IMG/VR virus record: IMGVR_UViG_3300047481_002212
Location: 1-45,188 of that record
DNA from: a virus
Strand: one strand, 5' to 3'
DNA length: 45,188 bases
Below are positions 20,950-28,076 of this stretch, piece after piece. A program made the translations under genes and the position numbers. The notes under the pieces are model-generated. The model had not been told where the DNA came from. It did not search any database and saw only the letters and a program-made list of their open reading frames with translations. Within the stretch, counting starts at the first letter, position 1. The number at the start of each line of letters is the position of its first letter.

Positions 20950-21417
20950 TCATATTACGTACAGGACAATTTGGAGACCTTTGTTGGTTACACCAAGCTC
21001 GGGTATGTTGTATGTGATATTGATTCGCATAATGGCGGTATTTTTGTTCTCGACCCTGTCTATTGAAGAGCTAAAATTCTCTAGATCGATGAATGGCATC
21101 CACTTTTCGACCGCCGCCTTTATTCTAAAAATAGCTTGTCCATCGAAGTCGTCCTGATTTGTAAACTCAGTAACTAGAGGTCTGAGATTTGCACCAAACT
21201 GGTACAAACCTAATCTTTCTCCCCAGTTCGTGAGAATCAGGTTTCTCAAGTTGTCAGCAAATTGATCCTCGAGACTGTAGTTCATGGAAAAGATTCCTTC
21301 GGATACACCGAGCTGTAGAGGCGTCTTTATCCCGAACGGCGTCGGTGAAGGTATCAACTCTTCTTCATCTTGTTGTTCGAGAGTTTTTCCAACACTCTTA
21401 AAACTGTAAGTTGCCAT
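20950..21417 (-). CDS. 25: Baseplate wedge protein, T4 gp25-like
   Basis: A 155-residue protein (T4 gp25 is 132), ATG at 21417. The signature is clear: L-Q-L-G, then N-L-R-N-L-I-L-T-N-W-G-E-R, F-G-A-N-L-R-P-L-V, A-V-E-K-W-M-P-F-I-D-L, and a final beta pair I-N-I-T-Y-N-I-P-E-L-G. This gp25/W family caps the wedge where the sheath begins to assemble on the baseplate. The N-terminal 30 residues are a charged extension. Its start codon overlaps the opposite-strand small gene, whose frame opens at 21411, so the two are divergent and the space between them is fully used. Confidence 0.94.
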   Translation of the reverse strand: MATYSFKSVGKTLEQQDEEELIPSPTPFGIKTPLQLGVSEGIFSMNYSLEDQFADNLRNLILTNWGERLGLYQFGANLRPLVTEFTNQDDFDGQAIFRIKAAVEKWMPFIDLENFSSSIDRVENKNTAIMRINITYNIPELGVTNKGLQIVLYVI

Positions 21418-21788
21418 GTCAAGTCCCAGTCAAACAATACTACTCGATAAGTAATACGCAAGCACAATTGAGTATTATCTATGACATGTTAGATGATTCA
21501 GTAGCTAGAAGAGTCGCACAAGCAATCATTCAGAAGACAGGATTAGGCACAGGTAATTCTGCAAAGACTCCTGAAGAAAATTGGACAATCATCGTTCAAG
21601 AAGTTTTCAATGCTATCAAGACAAATGCAGTGATTGAGGTGAAAGAGCTTGTCACACCTCTTGTTGTGGACTCTGTTGTGACCGCAACTGTTACACCTGC
21701 AGGCGTGGTTACAGGAACGGCAACTGGTACTGCGACAGGATCGACAACGGCTCCAACTGTCGTCAGTCTAAAAGGTAAAGTTACTTGA
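21411..21788 (+). CDS. Small plus-strand gene inside the baseplate cluster (unknown)
   Basis: A reading frame of up to 125 residues fills the only long gap of the minus-strand baseplate run. It is probably real: the minus strand has no comparable frame here, and the product looks protein-like. It has an N-terminal helical part (I-Y-D-M-L-D-D-S-V-A-R-R-V-A-Q-A-I-I), a W-T-I-I-V-Q-E-V-F-N-A-I helix, and a Thr/Val/Gly-rich beta tail (G-V-V-T-G-T-A-T-G-T-A-T-G). The start is uncertain: TTG at 21411, TTG at 21468, or the first in-frame ATG at 21486. None has a strong Shine-Dalgarno. Its 3' end overlaps the hub gene end by 8 bases. Similar small T-G-x-x-T-G-tailed proteins occur beside spike genes in other phages, suggesting a spike- or tube-associated role, but no function is assigned. 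Confidence 0.68.
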   Translation: MPCQVPVKQYYSISNTQAQLSIIYDMLDDSVARRVAQAIIQKTGLGTGNSAKTPEENWTIIVQEVFNAIKTNAVIEVKELVTPLVVDSVVTATVTPAGVVTGTATGTATGSTTAPTVVSLKGKVT

Positions 21789-23253
21789 GAAGGACTTTTG
21801 TCGCGTAGACACCGGTTGAAGATGTCCCAGGAATACCTAGGGAGCCACCCATGGTATCAGTCAAAGGAGCCGCTGTAACTTGTCCGGCAGCTACAATGGC
21901 TGTACTGCACAAAACAGCTTTGTCTGCTTCTTCTCCGCCTAACTTTATGACACCCGTCTGTGAAGGCTTTATGATTATCTCGCCCTTCTTATTGATGACT
22001 ATTGAGGCCCAACTCGTGTTTCCTTCGTTCTGTTCCTTGTAGGTCTCATCATTTGGCCCTTTCTTCTCTGAGAAGTCTGTAACGACTATCTCTATGTCGG
22101 ATCTTGCCATCAATCTTATCTTGTCACTCTTTATTACTATTGCAGCGTCACCGTTCTGTGAGTCGGTCACTGAAAGGGGAGTGTTGTAAGACTTGAGACC
22201 GAAATTTTCGTCTACTTTTGTCTTTTGTGACAGAAGAATTCTGCTTCTGTCGTTTTTCAAGTCTGGGTCACCTTCGTCAGGAACAATTGTATCAAAAGTC
22301 TTATTGAGTTCTTTTTTTATCTCTTTTCCTCTTCCGCCGTCTGGTACGTTCGTTATACTGGTCGTGGATGCAACTTTGCCAAACTTTTCTTTCGATTGAC
22401 CTCTTCCAACAACTATGTCGATCGATCCTTTTCCAATTTCTTTATTTAAGTTTTCAACTGCGGAGTCTTTGAGAACGTCTTTCCTCTCAGTTCCCAAAAC
22501 TATCAGAGTGTTATTGGATCCTTCAAAAGCAATGTCACCAGGTCTCTTCTTAAATCTCGGCACCGCCTCGTACGAAGTCAACAAAGCAGCCCTGGAGTTG
22601 AAGACTATCTTCTCAAACACGTCTTCTTTTTCTCCCTGAAGTATTGTATTTTGGGGCGATGTTTTTCTTTCTTTGTCTACTTTTACAACGGGGCCATTTC
22701 TTAGCTCATAGATGACTTTATCTCCTGGTGTCTTTCCTTCTTTTGAGCTGTCTAGCACTTGCTTCGTACCAGCTGCCACTGTCGGTTCATAGGACCTTCC
22801 TGTGTGAGCATGATTAACATCATCTACAGTTGAAAAATCAACAACTCTGCAAAACCAATATCCTATGTCGCTGTATTGTGCGTCTGGTTTTTCAAACATT
22901 ACCCAAACGCACTCTCCTGGTTTGCATGGCAATGAAAGATGAGATGGGAAAAATGGGAAAATGAACATTGGTCTCCCAGGTTCATTTACTTTCTTTGCAA
23001 CTATTGTGTTTCTTGGAAGTAGCGGAGCATAACGCATGTTACTCACGCCTATTCCTGCAAGCTTGGTCTGGAATTCCTTGTCCTGAGAATCTCTCACAGG
23101 ATCACTAATCACGTCCATCACAATCATCCTGACGAACGTTGAATTAGGAATGGGACTGTGCTTATAGTTCTTACTATCAAAATTGCCGTGTGAAATGTCC
23201 CTTAGATTGTCAGCATGATTTGTAGAAGTTATTTTGCTGTCCAAATCACTCAT
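21781..23253 (-). CDS. 5: Baseplate hub / central spike protein, gp5-like without lysozyme
   Basis: A 490-residue protein, ATG at 23253. Residues about 75-160 look like the OB-fold hub domain: R-N-T-I-V-A-K-K-V, F-F-P-S-H-L-S-L-P-C-K-P-G-E-C-V-W-V-M-F, Y-W-F-C-R-V-V-D, then H-A-H-T-G-R-S-Y. The C-terminal third has alternating strands typical of a spike helix (D-K-I-R-L-M-A-R-S-D-I-E-I-V and K-G-E-I-I-I-K-P-S-Q-T-G-V-I-K-L-G-G). T4 gp5 carries a lysozyme domain between these parts. None is visible here; instead there is a charged Lys/Glu/Asp-rich linker. It probably forms the trimeric puncturing device under the tail tube. It lies upstream of gp25 and downstream of the sigma-factor group. Confidence 0.78.
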   Translation of the reverse strand: MSDLDSKITSTNHADNLRDISHGNFDSKNYKHSPIPNSTFVRMIVMDVISDPVRDSQDKEFQTKLAGIGVSNMRYAPLLPRNTIVAKKVNEPGRPMFIFPFFPSHLSLPCKPGECVWVMFEKPDAQYSDIGYWFCRVVDFSTVDDVNHAHTGRSYEPTVAAGTKQVLDSSKEGKTPGDKVIYELRNGPVVKVDKERKTSPQNTILQGEKEDVFEKIVFNSRAALLTSYEAVPRFKKRPGDIAFEGSNNTLIVLGTERKDVLKDSAVENLNKEIGKGSIDIVVGRGQSKEKFGKVASTTSITNVPDGGRGKEIKKELNKTFDTIVPDEGDPDLKNDRSRILLSQKTKVDENFGLKSYNTPLSVTDSQNGDAAIVIKSDKIRLMARSDIEIVVTDFSEKKGPNDETYKEQNEGNTSWASIVINKKGEIIIKPSQTGVIKLGGEEADKAVLCSTAIVAAGQVTAAPLTDTMGGSLGIPGTSSTGVYATKVLLK

Positions 23254-23254
23254 G

Positions 23255-23605
23255 TCAGGATCCTATCTTCTTAAACATCTCTTCTGGGTCTATCTCTTCG
23301 TCCTGCTTGACCTCAGACTTTGACACGAGTTCTGCGAGTCTGATGATTTGATCGTTGGCTTTGCTCATTCTTTCTATGAAAACCGCCATCGTTTTCCCAT
23401 GTATCGCGTGCTCTGTGCTGTTGTTTTGTGTTATATCGAGAAGTGTATTGAAAAGAATATAAGCATTTTGTCTATCTGTAACAGCATTTTCATAAATCTC
23501 GCGCCATAACTTCTTCTTCTTATCAGAGACACCGTCAATTTGGTCAAGAAGACCCGTAAAGTCTTTGATCTTATCTTGTATGTTGTCGGTTCGATTCTTT
23601 GTCAT
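23255..23605 (-). CDS. Small helical protein, possible gp33-like late coactivator
   Basis: A 116-residue, almost entirely helical and highly charged protein, ATG at 23605. It has a D-R-Q-N-A-Y-I-L-F-N-T-L-L helix, an H-A-I-H-G segment and an E-R-M-S-K-A-N-D-Q-I-I-R-L helix, and ends in an acidic tail closing D-P-E-E-M-F-K-K-I-G-S. It lies 10 bases after the gp55-like sigma gene. In T4, late transcription also needs gp33, a small protein that bridges polymerase and the sliding clamp through a C-terminal acidic-hydrophobic peptide. Size, neighbour and tail make this a gp33-type candidate, but there is no readable similarity to T4 gp33. A structural chaperone or hub-related protein is equally possible. 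Confidence 0.62.
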   Translation of the reverse strand: MTKNRTDNIQDKIKDFTGLLDQIDGVSDKKKKLWREIYENAVTDRQNAYILFNTLLDITQNNSTEHAIHGKTMAVFIERMSKANDQIIRLAELVSKSEVKQDEEIDPEEMFKKIGS

Positions 23606-23615
23606 GTAAGAAATA

Positions 23616-24452
23616 TTACGCGTTTCTTGAGTCAGTCTTAGATTTTTTGTAATGACGCTTTATTGACTGCATCGCTGTTGTGAGCTGCTTTGGTGACAGA
23701 CCCGATAATTCTCTCATGTATAAGAGAACAGCGCTCTTGTTCAATAAGTCAATTTCATCGATGTTCTCAAAGATTGTTATGATGGCATTGATACATGTTA
23801 GCTCGTTCTCTGACTTTACTTTTGTTCTAATCTCATACAATAAGCCTACAGTATTTTCCATCGAAAAGGCAGTGTCAGACAACAAGTCTTGCGAGGGTAT
23901 GATATTAAACTCATCTATTATGTGTGCTTCGTGAGTCGTAAGACTGGTTGGGTCGTCCAGACTTACGCTCTTTTTTGTTCTCTGAGTCTTCTGCTTTGTT
24001 CGAATTATGAGCCAATTTTTAGCAACTACATTGAAGTAAGAAAAAGCATTTGTTCCTCTACCTGCGTCGAATTTGTGTATCGTCTCAAATAGAAAATTTA
24101 CACAGTCATTCTTAAGCTCGTCGTATGTGTCGTGCATACCTGTAAACTTGTGTATGTTTATCAGGTTCTCCACCAGCTTCTCAAATGCAGGAAGTATCGA
24201 GTTGACGTAGAGTTTGTCTTTTTCTTTTTTTACTTTTTCTAACTGAAATTGAACTATCGCTTCTTGAGTTCCTGAATTGAAATACAGCTTTAGATTATTC
24301 TTGGACTTCTTTGTGTCTTCTGCTAATTTTTCTGCGTCAATTTTCTCAGAGTCACCAAAAGACGCAGTTAGACTGACATGCTCAACATCAATAATGACTT
24401 CGCTTTTCTTTGGAGACTTTTCTCTCTTTTTCTGTTGTCTCTTTTGTGTCAT
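23616..24452 (-). CDS. 55: Late-transcription sigma factor, T4 gp55-like
   Basis: A 278-residue protein, ATG at 24452. After a Lys-rich N-terminus, residues about 110-160 carry the sigma region-2-like core: L-K-N-D-C-V-N-F-L-F-E-T-I-H-K-F-D, G-R-G-T-N-A-F-S-Y-F-N-V-V-A-K-N-W-L-I. The K-F-D...A-F-S-Y-F segment is the hallmark of T4-type late sigma factors. The C-terminal part has L-L-Y-M-R-E-L-S-G-L-S-P-K-Q-L, a helix-turn-helix-like stretch. It is longer than T4 gp55 (185). gp55 directs polymerase to TATAAATA-type late promoters and needs the sliding clamp for activation. It lies upstream of the virion genes it would be expected to switch on. Confidence 0.86.
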   Translation of the reverse strand: MTQKRQQKKREKSPKKSEVIIDVEHVSLTASFGDSEKIDAEKLAEDTKKSKNNLKLYFNSGTQEAIVQFQLEKVKKEKDKLYVNSILPAFEKLVENLINIHKFTGMHDTYDELKNDCVNFLFETIHKFDAGRGTNAFSYFNVVAKNWLIIRTKQKTQRTKKSVSLDDPTSLTTHEAHIIDEFNIIPSQDLLSDTAFSMENTVGLLYEIRTKVKSENELTCINAIITIFENIDEIDLLNKSAVLLYMRELSGLSPKQLTTAMQSIKRHYKKSKTDSRNA

Positions 24453-24454
24453 AA

Positions 24455-24751
24455 CTAAATTTCTTCATTTTTGATCGTTTCGTCAAGCACTTTGGCAACT
24501 TCAAGTACTGACATTTTCGCAATCGCTATGTCCTGAACGAGAGACCGTACGACGGGTTCGTCAGAGAAAAGCTCTATTTTTGTCTTGCTTTCTATGATTT
24601 GATGTTGCAGCTCTAAAGAGTCCAAACAGACCTCTACAGCCTCTTGAAATTCCTCTATCTTTTCCAAAAGTTCTATGTTTTTTTTGACGCTAACATAGAG
24701 ACCCGTGAGGCTCCCAACGAGCAGTCCAGATAGAAGCAACGACAATATCAA
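24455..24751 (-). CDS. Small N-terminal membrane-anchored coiled-coil protein
   Basis: A 98-residue protein. Residues 1-22 form one hydrophobic helix (I-L-S-L-L-L-S-G-L-L-V-G-S-L-T-G-L-Y-V), followed by an amphipathic Glu/Leu-rich helix that probably makes a coiled coil. The start is TTG at 24751: it overlaps the stop of the preceding glycosyltransferase gene (TTGA), an AAGGA sits 9 bases upstream, and no ATG occurs before residue about 80. Topology suggests an inner-membrane anchor with a cytoplasmic or periplasmic coil. The function is unknown. Its position between a glycosyltransferase and the sigma factor does not decide between a lysis role and membrane recruitment of enzymes. Confidence 0.65.
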   Translation of the reverse strand: MILSLLLSGLLVGSLTGLYVSVKKNIELLEKIEEFQEAVEVCLDSLELQHQIIESKTKIELFSDEPVVRSLVQDIAIAKMSVLEVAKVLDETIKNEEI

Positions 24752-25932
24752 GTCAAAAGATCCTTTGTGACTTCATTGTACATTTTTATCACTGATTCGA
24801 TTGAGTACTTGTCAACAATTTTTTCTTGTAAGTTCAAAGCCCATTCCTTGGGTATAGAATGACCAGACTTAAATTTCTGTATTTTTCGCTTGAAGTCTTC
24901 TTCCGATGGATGAGCCCACTTTGAACCCTTCATGAAAATCTTGTTGTCTACTCTAGAAGCATGTATCTCTTGAACTTTGTAGTCCACGTCTATGTATTTG
25001 CCGTGTGACAGAAAGTCCGTGTGTCCTGACCATCTCGTTGCTATTACTGGGAGTCCAGAAGCAGCGGCTTCCAAAATGGGTAGACCGTATCCCTCGCCTC
25101 TCGTCAAAGAAACTAAAGCTTTTATCTGTGGGTGATGATAAAGAGAAGAGATTTCTTCGTCTGACATGTCACCATGCAATAGATGGACTTTTGGGAAAGT
25201 ACTCTTTCTCACTTCTGAGACTAAGTTCTCAAAAGTTTGCTTGACCAATTTTTTGTCGATCTTTGTGTGTCTTCCTGAATTTGTTTTTATGATTATTCCT
25301 ACTGACGGGTCGTTCTTGAAGACCTCACAAATCCACTTAACTGTATAGAAGATGTTCTTTCTTTCATTTTCTGGATTGTTGCCAGTGATTTGGCCCACTA
25401 TCAAGAAGTTGAAAGGGGTCGAAAATTTCATCTTGTCTACATTGGTCTCTATGTTCTTTCCTATCTTTGTATTGTAAGACTCAGGAACAACATGAAGTGG
25501 TACTCTCACTTCGCCAGAAGACTTGAGACAATTTGCCGAGTGGTTTGATGGAACTATTACCATTGACATTCTGTTGCAAGCTGTGATCCACTCAGGATTG
25601 CACCTGTCGGTCTCCACACCTGCTGTTATTCCAATGTTTACAGGAGACATTGAAGTATCCCACTCATTAGGAAGCTGTAATTGGACCGTTGCATCGTATC
25701 GTCGACCCTTTGGGTCGATAGTTTTTTCCATTATCTTTCCGATGAAACCGTCTTCAAGACTGCTATTGATGAGCCAAGGAGTGTCGCCCCACGGCAGTGC
25801 CTGGTACTCTACATCAAATCTACTTTCCAGCCACCTCGCTATTTGTCGTGCGTGTACTCCGTACCCGGACTGTGTCAAGACGGGCCCTCTGAACAACACC
25901 TTCTTTAAGTTGGAAAAATTTGTGAAAATCAT
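24748..25932 (-). CDS. Glycosyltransferase, GT4-like (GT-B fold)
   Basis: A 394-residue protein from ATG 25932, which overlaps the upstream stop as ATGA; an ATG six codons earlier exists but lies inside the previous gene. The N-terminus has a strand then R-G-P-V-L-T-Q-S-G-Y-G-V-H, the usual acceptor-side loop. N-I-G-I-T-A-G-V-E-T-D and V-I-V-P-S-N-H-S follow. The donor-binding E-x7-E is E280-G-Y-G-L-P-I-L-E, followed by A-A-A-S-G-L-P-V-I-A-T. This group transfers sugars from nucleotide-sugar donors with retention. The next gene upstream is another GT4, suggesting sequential addition of sugars to one product. Donor and acceptor cannot be read from sequence. Confidence 0.88.
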   Translation of the reverse strand: MIFTNFSNLKKVLFRGPVLTQSGYGVHARQIARWLESRFDVEYQALPWGDTPWLINSSLEDGFIGKIMEKTIDPKGRRYDATVQLQLPNEWDTSMSPVNIGITAGVETDRCNPEWITACNRMSMVIVPSNHSANCLKSSGEVRVPLHVVPESYNTKIGKNIETNVDKMKFSTPFNFLIVGQITGNNPENERKNIFYTVKWICEVFKNDPSVGIIIKTNSGRHTKIDKKLVKQTFENLVSEVRKSTFPKVHLLHGDMSDEEISSLYHHPQIKALVSLTRGEGYGLPILEAAASGLPVIATRWSGHTDFLSHGKYIDVDYKVQEIHASRVDNKIFMKGSKWAHPSEEDFKRKIQKFKSGHSIPKEWALNLQEKIVDKYSIESVIKMYNEVTKDLLT

Positions 25933-27182
25933 AGCTCCATAACCTTCCACTTATTTTCTTCAACCGACTTCCACTTCTCAATTGTCTTTTCAATAGATGT
26001 GTCCCAGTCTGCTACCATCTTCTTCAAACTGTATTCTCTCCTAGCTCTTTCCATTGCCTTGTTGCCGAGAGCTTCTCTCTTTTCAGGTCCCATCTCGTAC
26101 ATCTTCATGAATGCATCCGTTGTTGTCTTGTGCGAAACAAAGTCTTCATATATGAAGGGAACCATGTGGTTACCAACCATTGTTCTAACCTCAGGGTCAA
26201 GTCCTATTCCAAACTGTTCACCTGTTTCAGGATCTTCTACCTGTCGAGTGAGACCTCCTGTCTTGAGAGCAATGATAGGCTTTCCACACATCATCATTTC
26301 AAGCGTTGGAAGTCCAAATCCTTCATTGCAACTCCTGTTTATTATTGTGTCGCAGGAGTTGTAGAGGGCTTTCATTTCATTGAATCCAATTCTGTCTTTG
26401 GAAAACATAACGTTGTCTTTAACACCAAGCATCTCTATTACTTGATAGAGGTTCGTTCCTTCTTGGTCAAGAGGATCGGTGTGAAGAACGAGTGTAGCCT
26501 TACTGTGTCCATGTTTCTTCTTTAAGTCTTCTATAAACATCTTCCAAGAAACGAGAATGTCGCTCGGCATCTTTCTTCTTGCATTTCTAGAAACATAGAG
26601 ACAAGTGAAATGGTCAGCTCTTGCTTCTCCCATGAGACTCTTCTTAAATTTCAGAGACTCTTCTTTGGGAATTGGATGATAGAGATCTTCAGGAACGGCA
26701 TGAGGTACGTAGTTTGTCCTATCCGGGAATCTTTCCTTAACCATTTCATATGTGGGATAATTGATACAGTTTATCAGATCACAAGACTCGTAAAGCGGAC
26801 TGTTAAAATCTGGCCACGGAGGATTATCCCAGAGGTGCCAATAGACGATTGGACAGATCTGATGTATCTCATCTTCCATCTCCCATGCCCAGATGAAGAA
26901 TCTTGGGTCGGTAAATAGAAAGAGGGCGTCTGGTTTTACTTGGGCTAAAGTCTTTCGCAAGAGTGCCTTGTCGCCAAAACCGTTTGTTGGCTTGATGATA
27001 AAGTCTGGGTTGACAACCACTGTCTCGTAGTTGTCATGCTTTATTGCACCACCAAAGCACTTAAAGCTGTATTTTCCTGTATTTACTAATCCACTGATTA
27101 ACCATCTCGCCTGTGTACCCACTCCGGAAGTCGAAAGTGGATGGTCCGACAAGAATAAGATGTTTTTCTTCTGATTCTGCAT
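25929..27182 (-). CDS. Glycosyltransferase, GT4-like (GT-B fold)
   Basis: A 417-residue protein, ATG at 27182 with AGGG shortly upstream. Features are N-I-L-F-L-S-D-H-P-L-S-T-S-G-V-G-T-Q at the N-terminus, the aromatic stretch Y-W-H-L-W-D-N-P-P-W-P, Y-V-S-R-N-A-R-R-K-M-P at the domain junction, and E-G-F-G-L-P-T-L-E at about residue 287, followed by M-C-G-K-P-I-I-A-L-K-T-G-G. The signature is that of retaining GT-B enzymes. A 45-base gap separates it from the nuclease gene upstream, so this may be the first gene of a sub-operon with the next glycosyltransferase, the membrane protein and the sigma factor. Substrates are unknown. Confidence 0.88.
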   Translation of the reverse strand: MQNQKKNILFLSDHPLSTSGVGTQARWLISGLVNTGKYSFKCFGGAIKHDNYETVVVNPDFIIKPTNGFGDKALLRKTLAQVKPDALFLFTDPRFFIWAWEMEDEIHQICPIVYWHLWDNPPWPDFNSPLYESCDLINCINYPTYEMVKERFPDRTNYVPHAVPEDLYHPIPKEESLKFKKSLMGEARADHFTCLYVSRNARRKMPSDILVSWKMFIEDLKKKHGHSKATLVLHTDPLDQEGTNLYQVIEMLGVKDNVMFSKDRIGFNEMKALYNSCDTIINRSCNEGFGLPTLEMMMCGKPIIALKTGGLTRQVEDPETGEQFGIGLDPEVRTMVGNHMVPFIYEDFVSHKTTTDAFMKMYEMGPEKREALGNKAMERARREYSLKKMVADWDTSIEKTIEKWKSVEENKWKVMEL

Positions 27183-27227
27183 TGTCCCTATATTACCTAA
27201 AAACGAAAAGTTGTAACAAAAGTTTCG

Positions 27228-28040
27228 CTAAGTGCAGTGTTCTGTGCCTTTGTACTCGCAGTAGGTGCAAGAGTCACGATTCTTCAGAGCCACACCGCGC
27301 TTGACAGAAGTGATCATGTTGCTGACCACCTTGAGCGACTTCTTAATGGGAACTTCGCCCATGGAGACAGAGAACAGCTCACAGTGTTGTCCTGGTTTCG
27401 CAGACTTCTTGAGGATGGCGAAACCACACCGAATGTTCTTGAAAGGCACCTGCGGATTCTTCTGATTCCAGTAGTTCTTGTATAGTGCCAACTGCGCCTT
27501 CACCATCTCATCCGAACGTTTCTCCCGTCTCCAGCCATTGGCCGAAGTCTTCCAGTCGATGATCCAGTAGAGATCTTCTCCGCGTTTGCCTTTGCACTTG
27601 ATGACACCGTCAATGAATCCTTTGAAAGCATGGGGATGACCTTCTACCGATTCATATAGGGCATGCTCAGCATCCACAACAGTCCAGTCAGGAAATTCCT
27701 TATCTAGGAAGGCAGGAACCTCTAGAAGAATTGCTTCAGACTCGGCCTTGGCAACCTTTAAAGCTTTTTCTGAGAATTCTTCCTGGTCACTGTGCTTGGC
27801 CCAGGCCTCATCGAGGGCATCGTGGCACAACTTCACGTCCATCTCGCGAGTGAGTAAGTACTTCTCGCAGGAAGCGTGAACTGCTGTACCAAACTCAAGC
27901 ACGGGTGAGGGCTTGAAGAAATCGATCTTCTTCACGTGGGTGAGGTGGTGTCTGTAGGAACAATCCTTCCAGGTCTTCACCTCCGAAAAAGATACGTGCG
28001 GTTTGCCTGTTGGAAGTACTTGGAATTCAGTTTCTGACAT
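27228..28040 (-). CDS. PD-(D/E)XK nuclease, Cas4/RecB-like with Fe-S cysteines
   Basis: A 270-residue protein, ATG at 28040. It has the Cas4/RecB nuclease layout: S-x-S-E-V-K-T-W-K-D-C27 near the N-terminus, G-T-A-V-H-A at about 50, F-I-D-G at about 143, I-I-D-W-K-T at about 161 (catalytic D and K) and a Q-L-A-L-Y motif. C258-T-Y-C261-x7-C269 at the end, with C27, matches the four-cysteine 4Fe-4S arrangement of Cas4/AddB nucleases. The role is probably exonucleolytic processing of DNA ends in phage recombination or replication. It is isolated among sugar genes, with untranslated gaps of 45 and 36 bases on either side. It is also richer in GC (62% at 27781-27840, against 43% at 26581-26640 in the next gene), suggesting separate acquisition. 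Confidence 0.85.
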   Translation of the reverse strand: MSETEFQVLPTGKPHVSFSEVKTWKDCSYRHHLTHVKKIDFFKPSPVLEFGTAVHASCEKYLLTREMDVKLCHDALDEAWAKHSDQEEFSEKALKVAKAESEAILLEVPAFLDKEFPDWTVVDAEHALYESVEGHPHAFKGFIDGVIKCKGKRGEDLYWIIDWKTSANGWRREKRSDEMVKAQLALYKNYWNQKNPQVPFKNIRCGFAILKKSAKPGQHCELFSVSMGEVPIKKSLKVVSNMITSVKRGVALKNRDSCTYCEYKGTEHCT

Positions 28041-28058
28041 GTTAGTTTTGATACTAAC
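28041..28058 (-). promoter_or_regulatory. Stem-loop abutting the nuclease start codon
   Basis: GTTAGT and ACTAAC form a perfect 6-bp stem with a 6-base loop directly before the ATG at 28040. The space where a Shine-Dalgarno would sit is taken by the hairpin and no purine-rich site is evident. Such hairpins at start codons serve as translational operators in T4-type phages, but here the role is only inferred. Confidence 0.45.
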
Positions 28059-28076
28059 ACGTGAAACCGCAACAGT

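Noticed and set aside
21416-21454. ATG at 21416 overlapping the divergent gp25 start as the true start of the plus-strand gene
   Set aside because: That frame stops after 12 codons and would need a +1 frameshift to enter the longer frame. There is no slippery site or other sign of one.
22441-22460. A second CTTAAATA-like sequence inside the hub gene
   Set aside because: It shows that this 6-of-8 match occurs by chance in coding DNA. I therefore lowered the confidence in the similar site at 41501-41508.
25523-25942. 139-codon plus-strand frame opposite a glycosyltransferase
   Set aside because: The opposite strand carries a clear GT4 with E-x7-E. This frame has no motif and no ribosome site.
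27183-27227. A -35/-10-like pair (TTGTTA, 18 bases, TAATAT) before the second GT4 gene
   Set aside because: Each hexamer matches only 4 of 6 bases, and transcription would begin almost at the ATG, leaving no room for the AGGG ribosome site.
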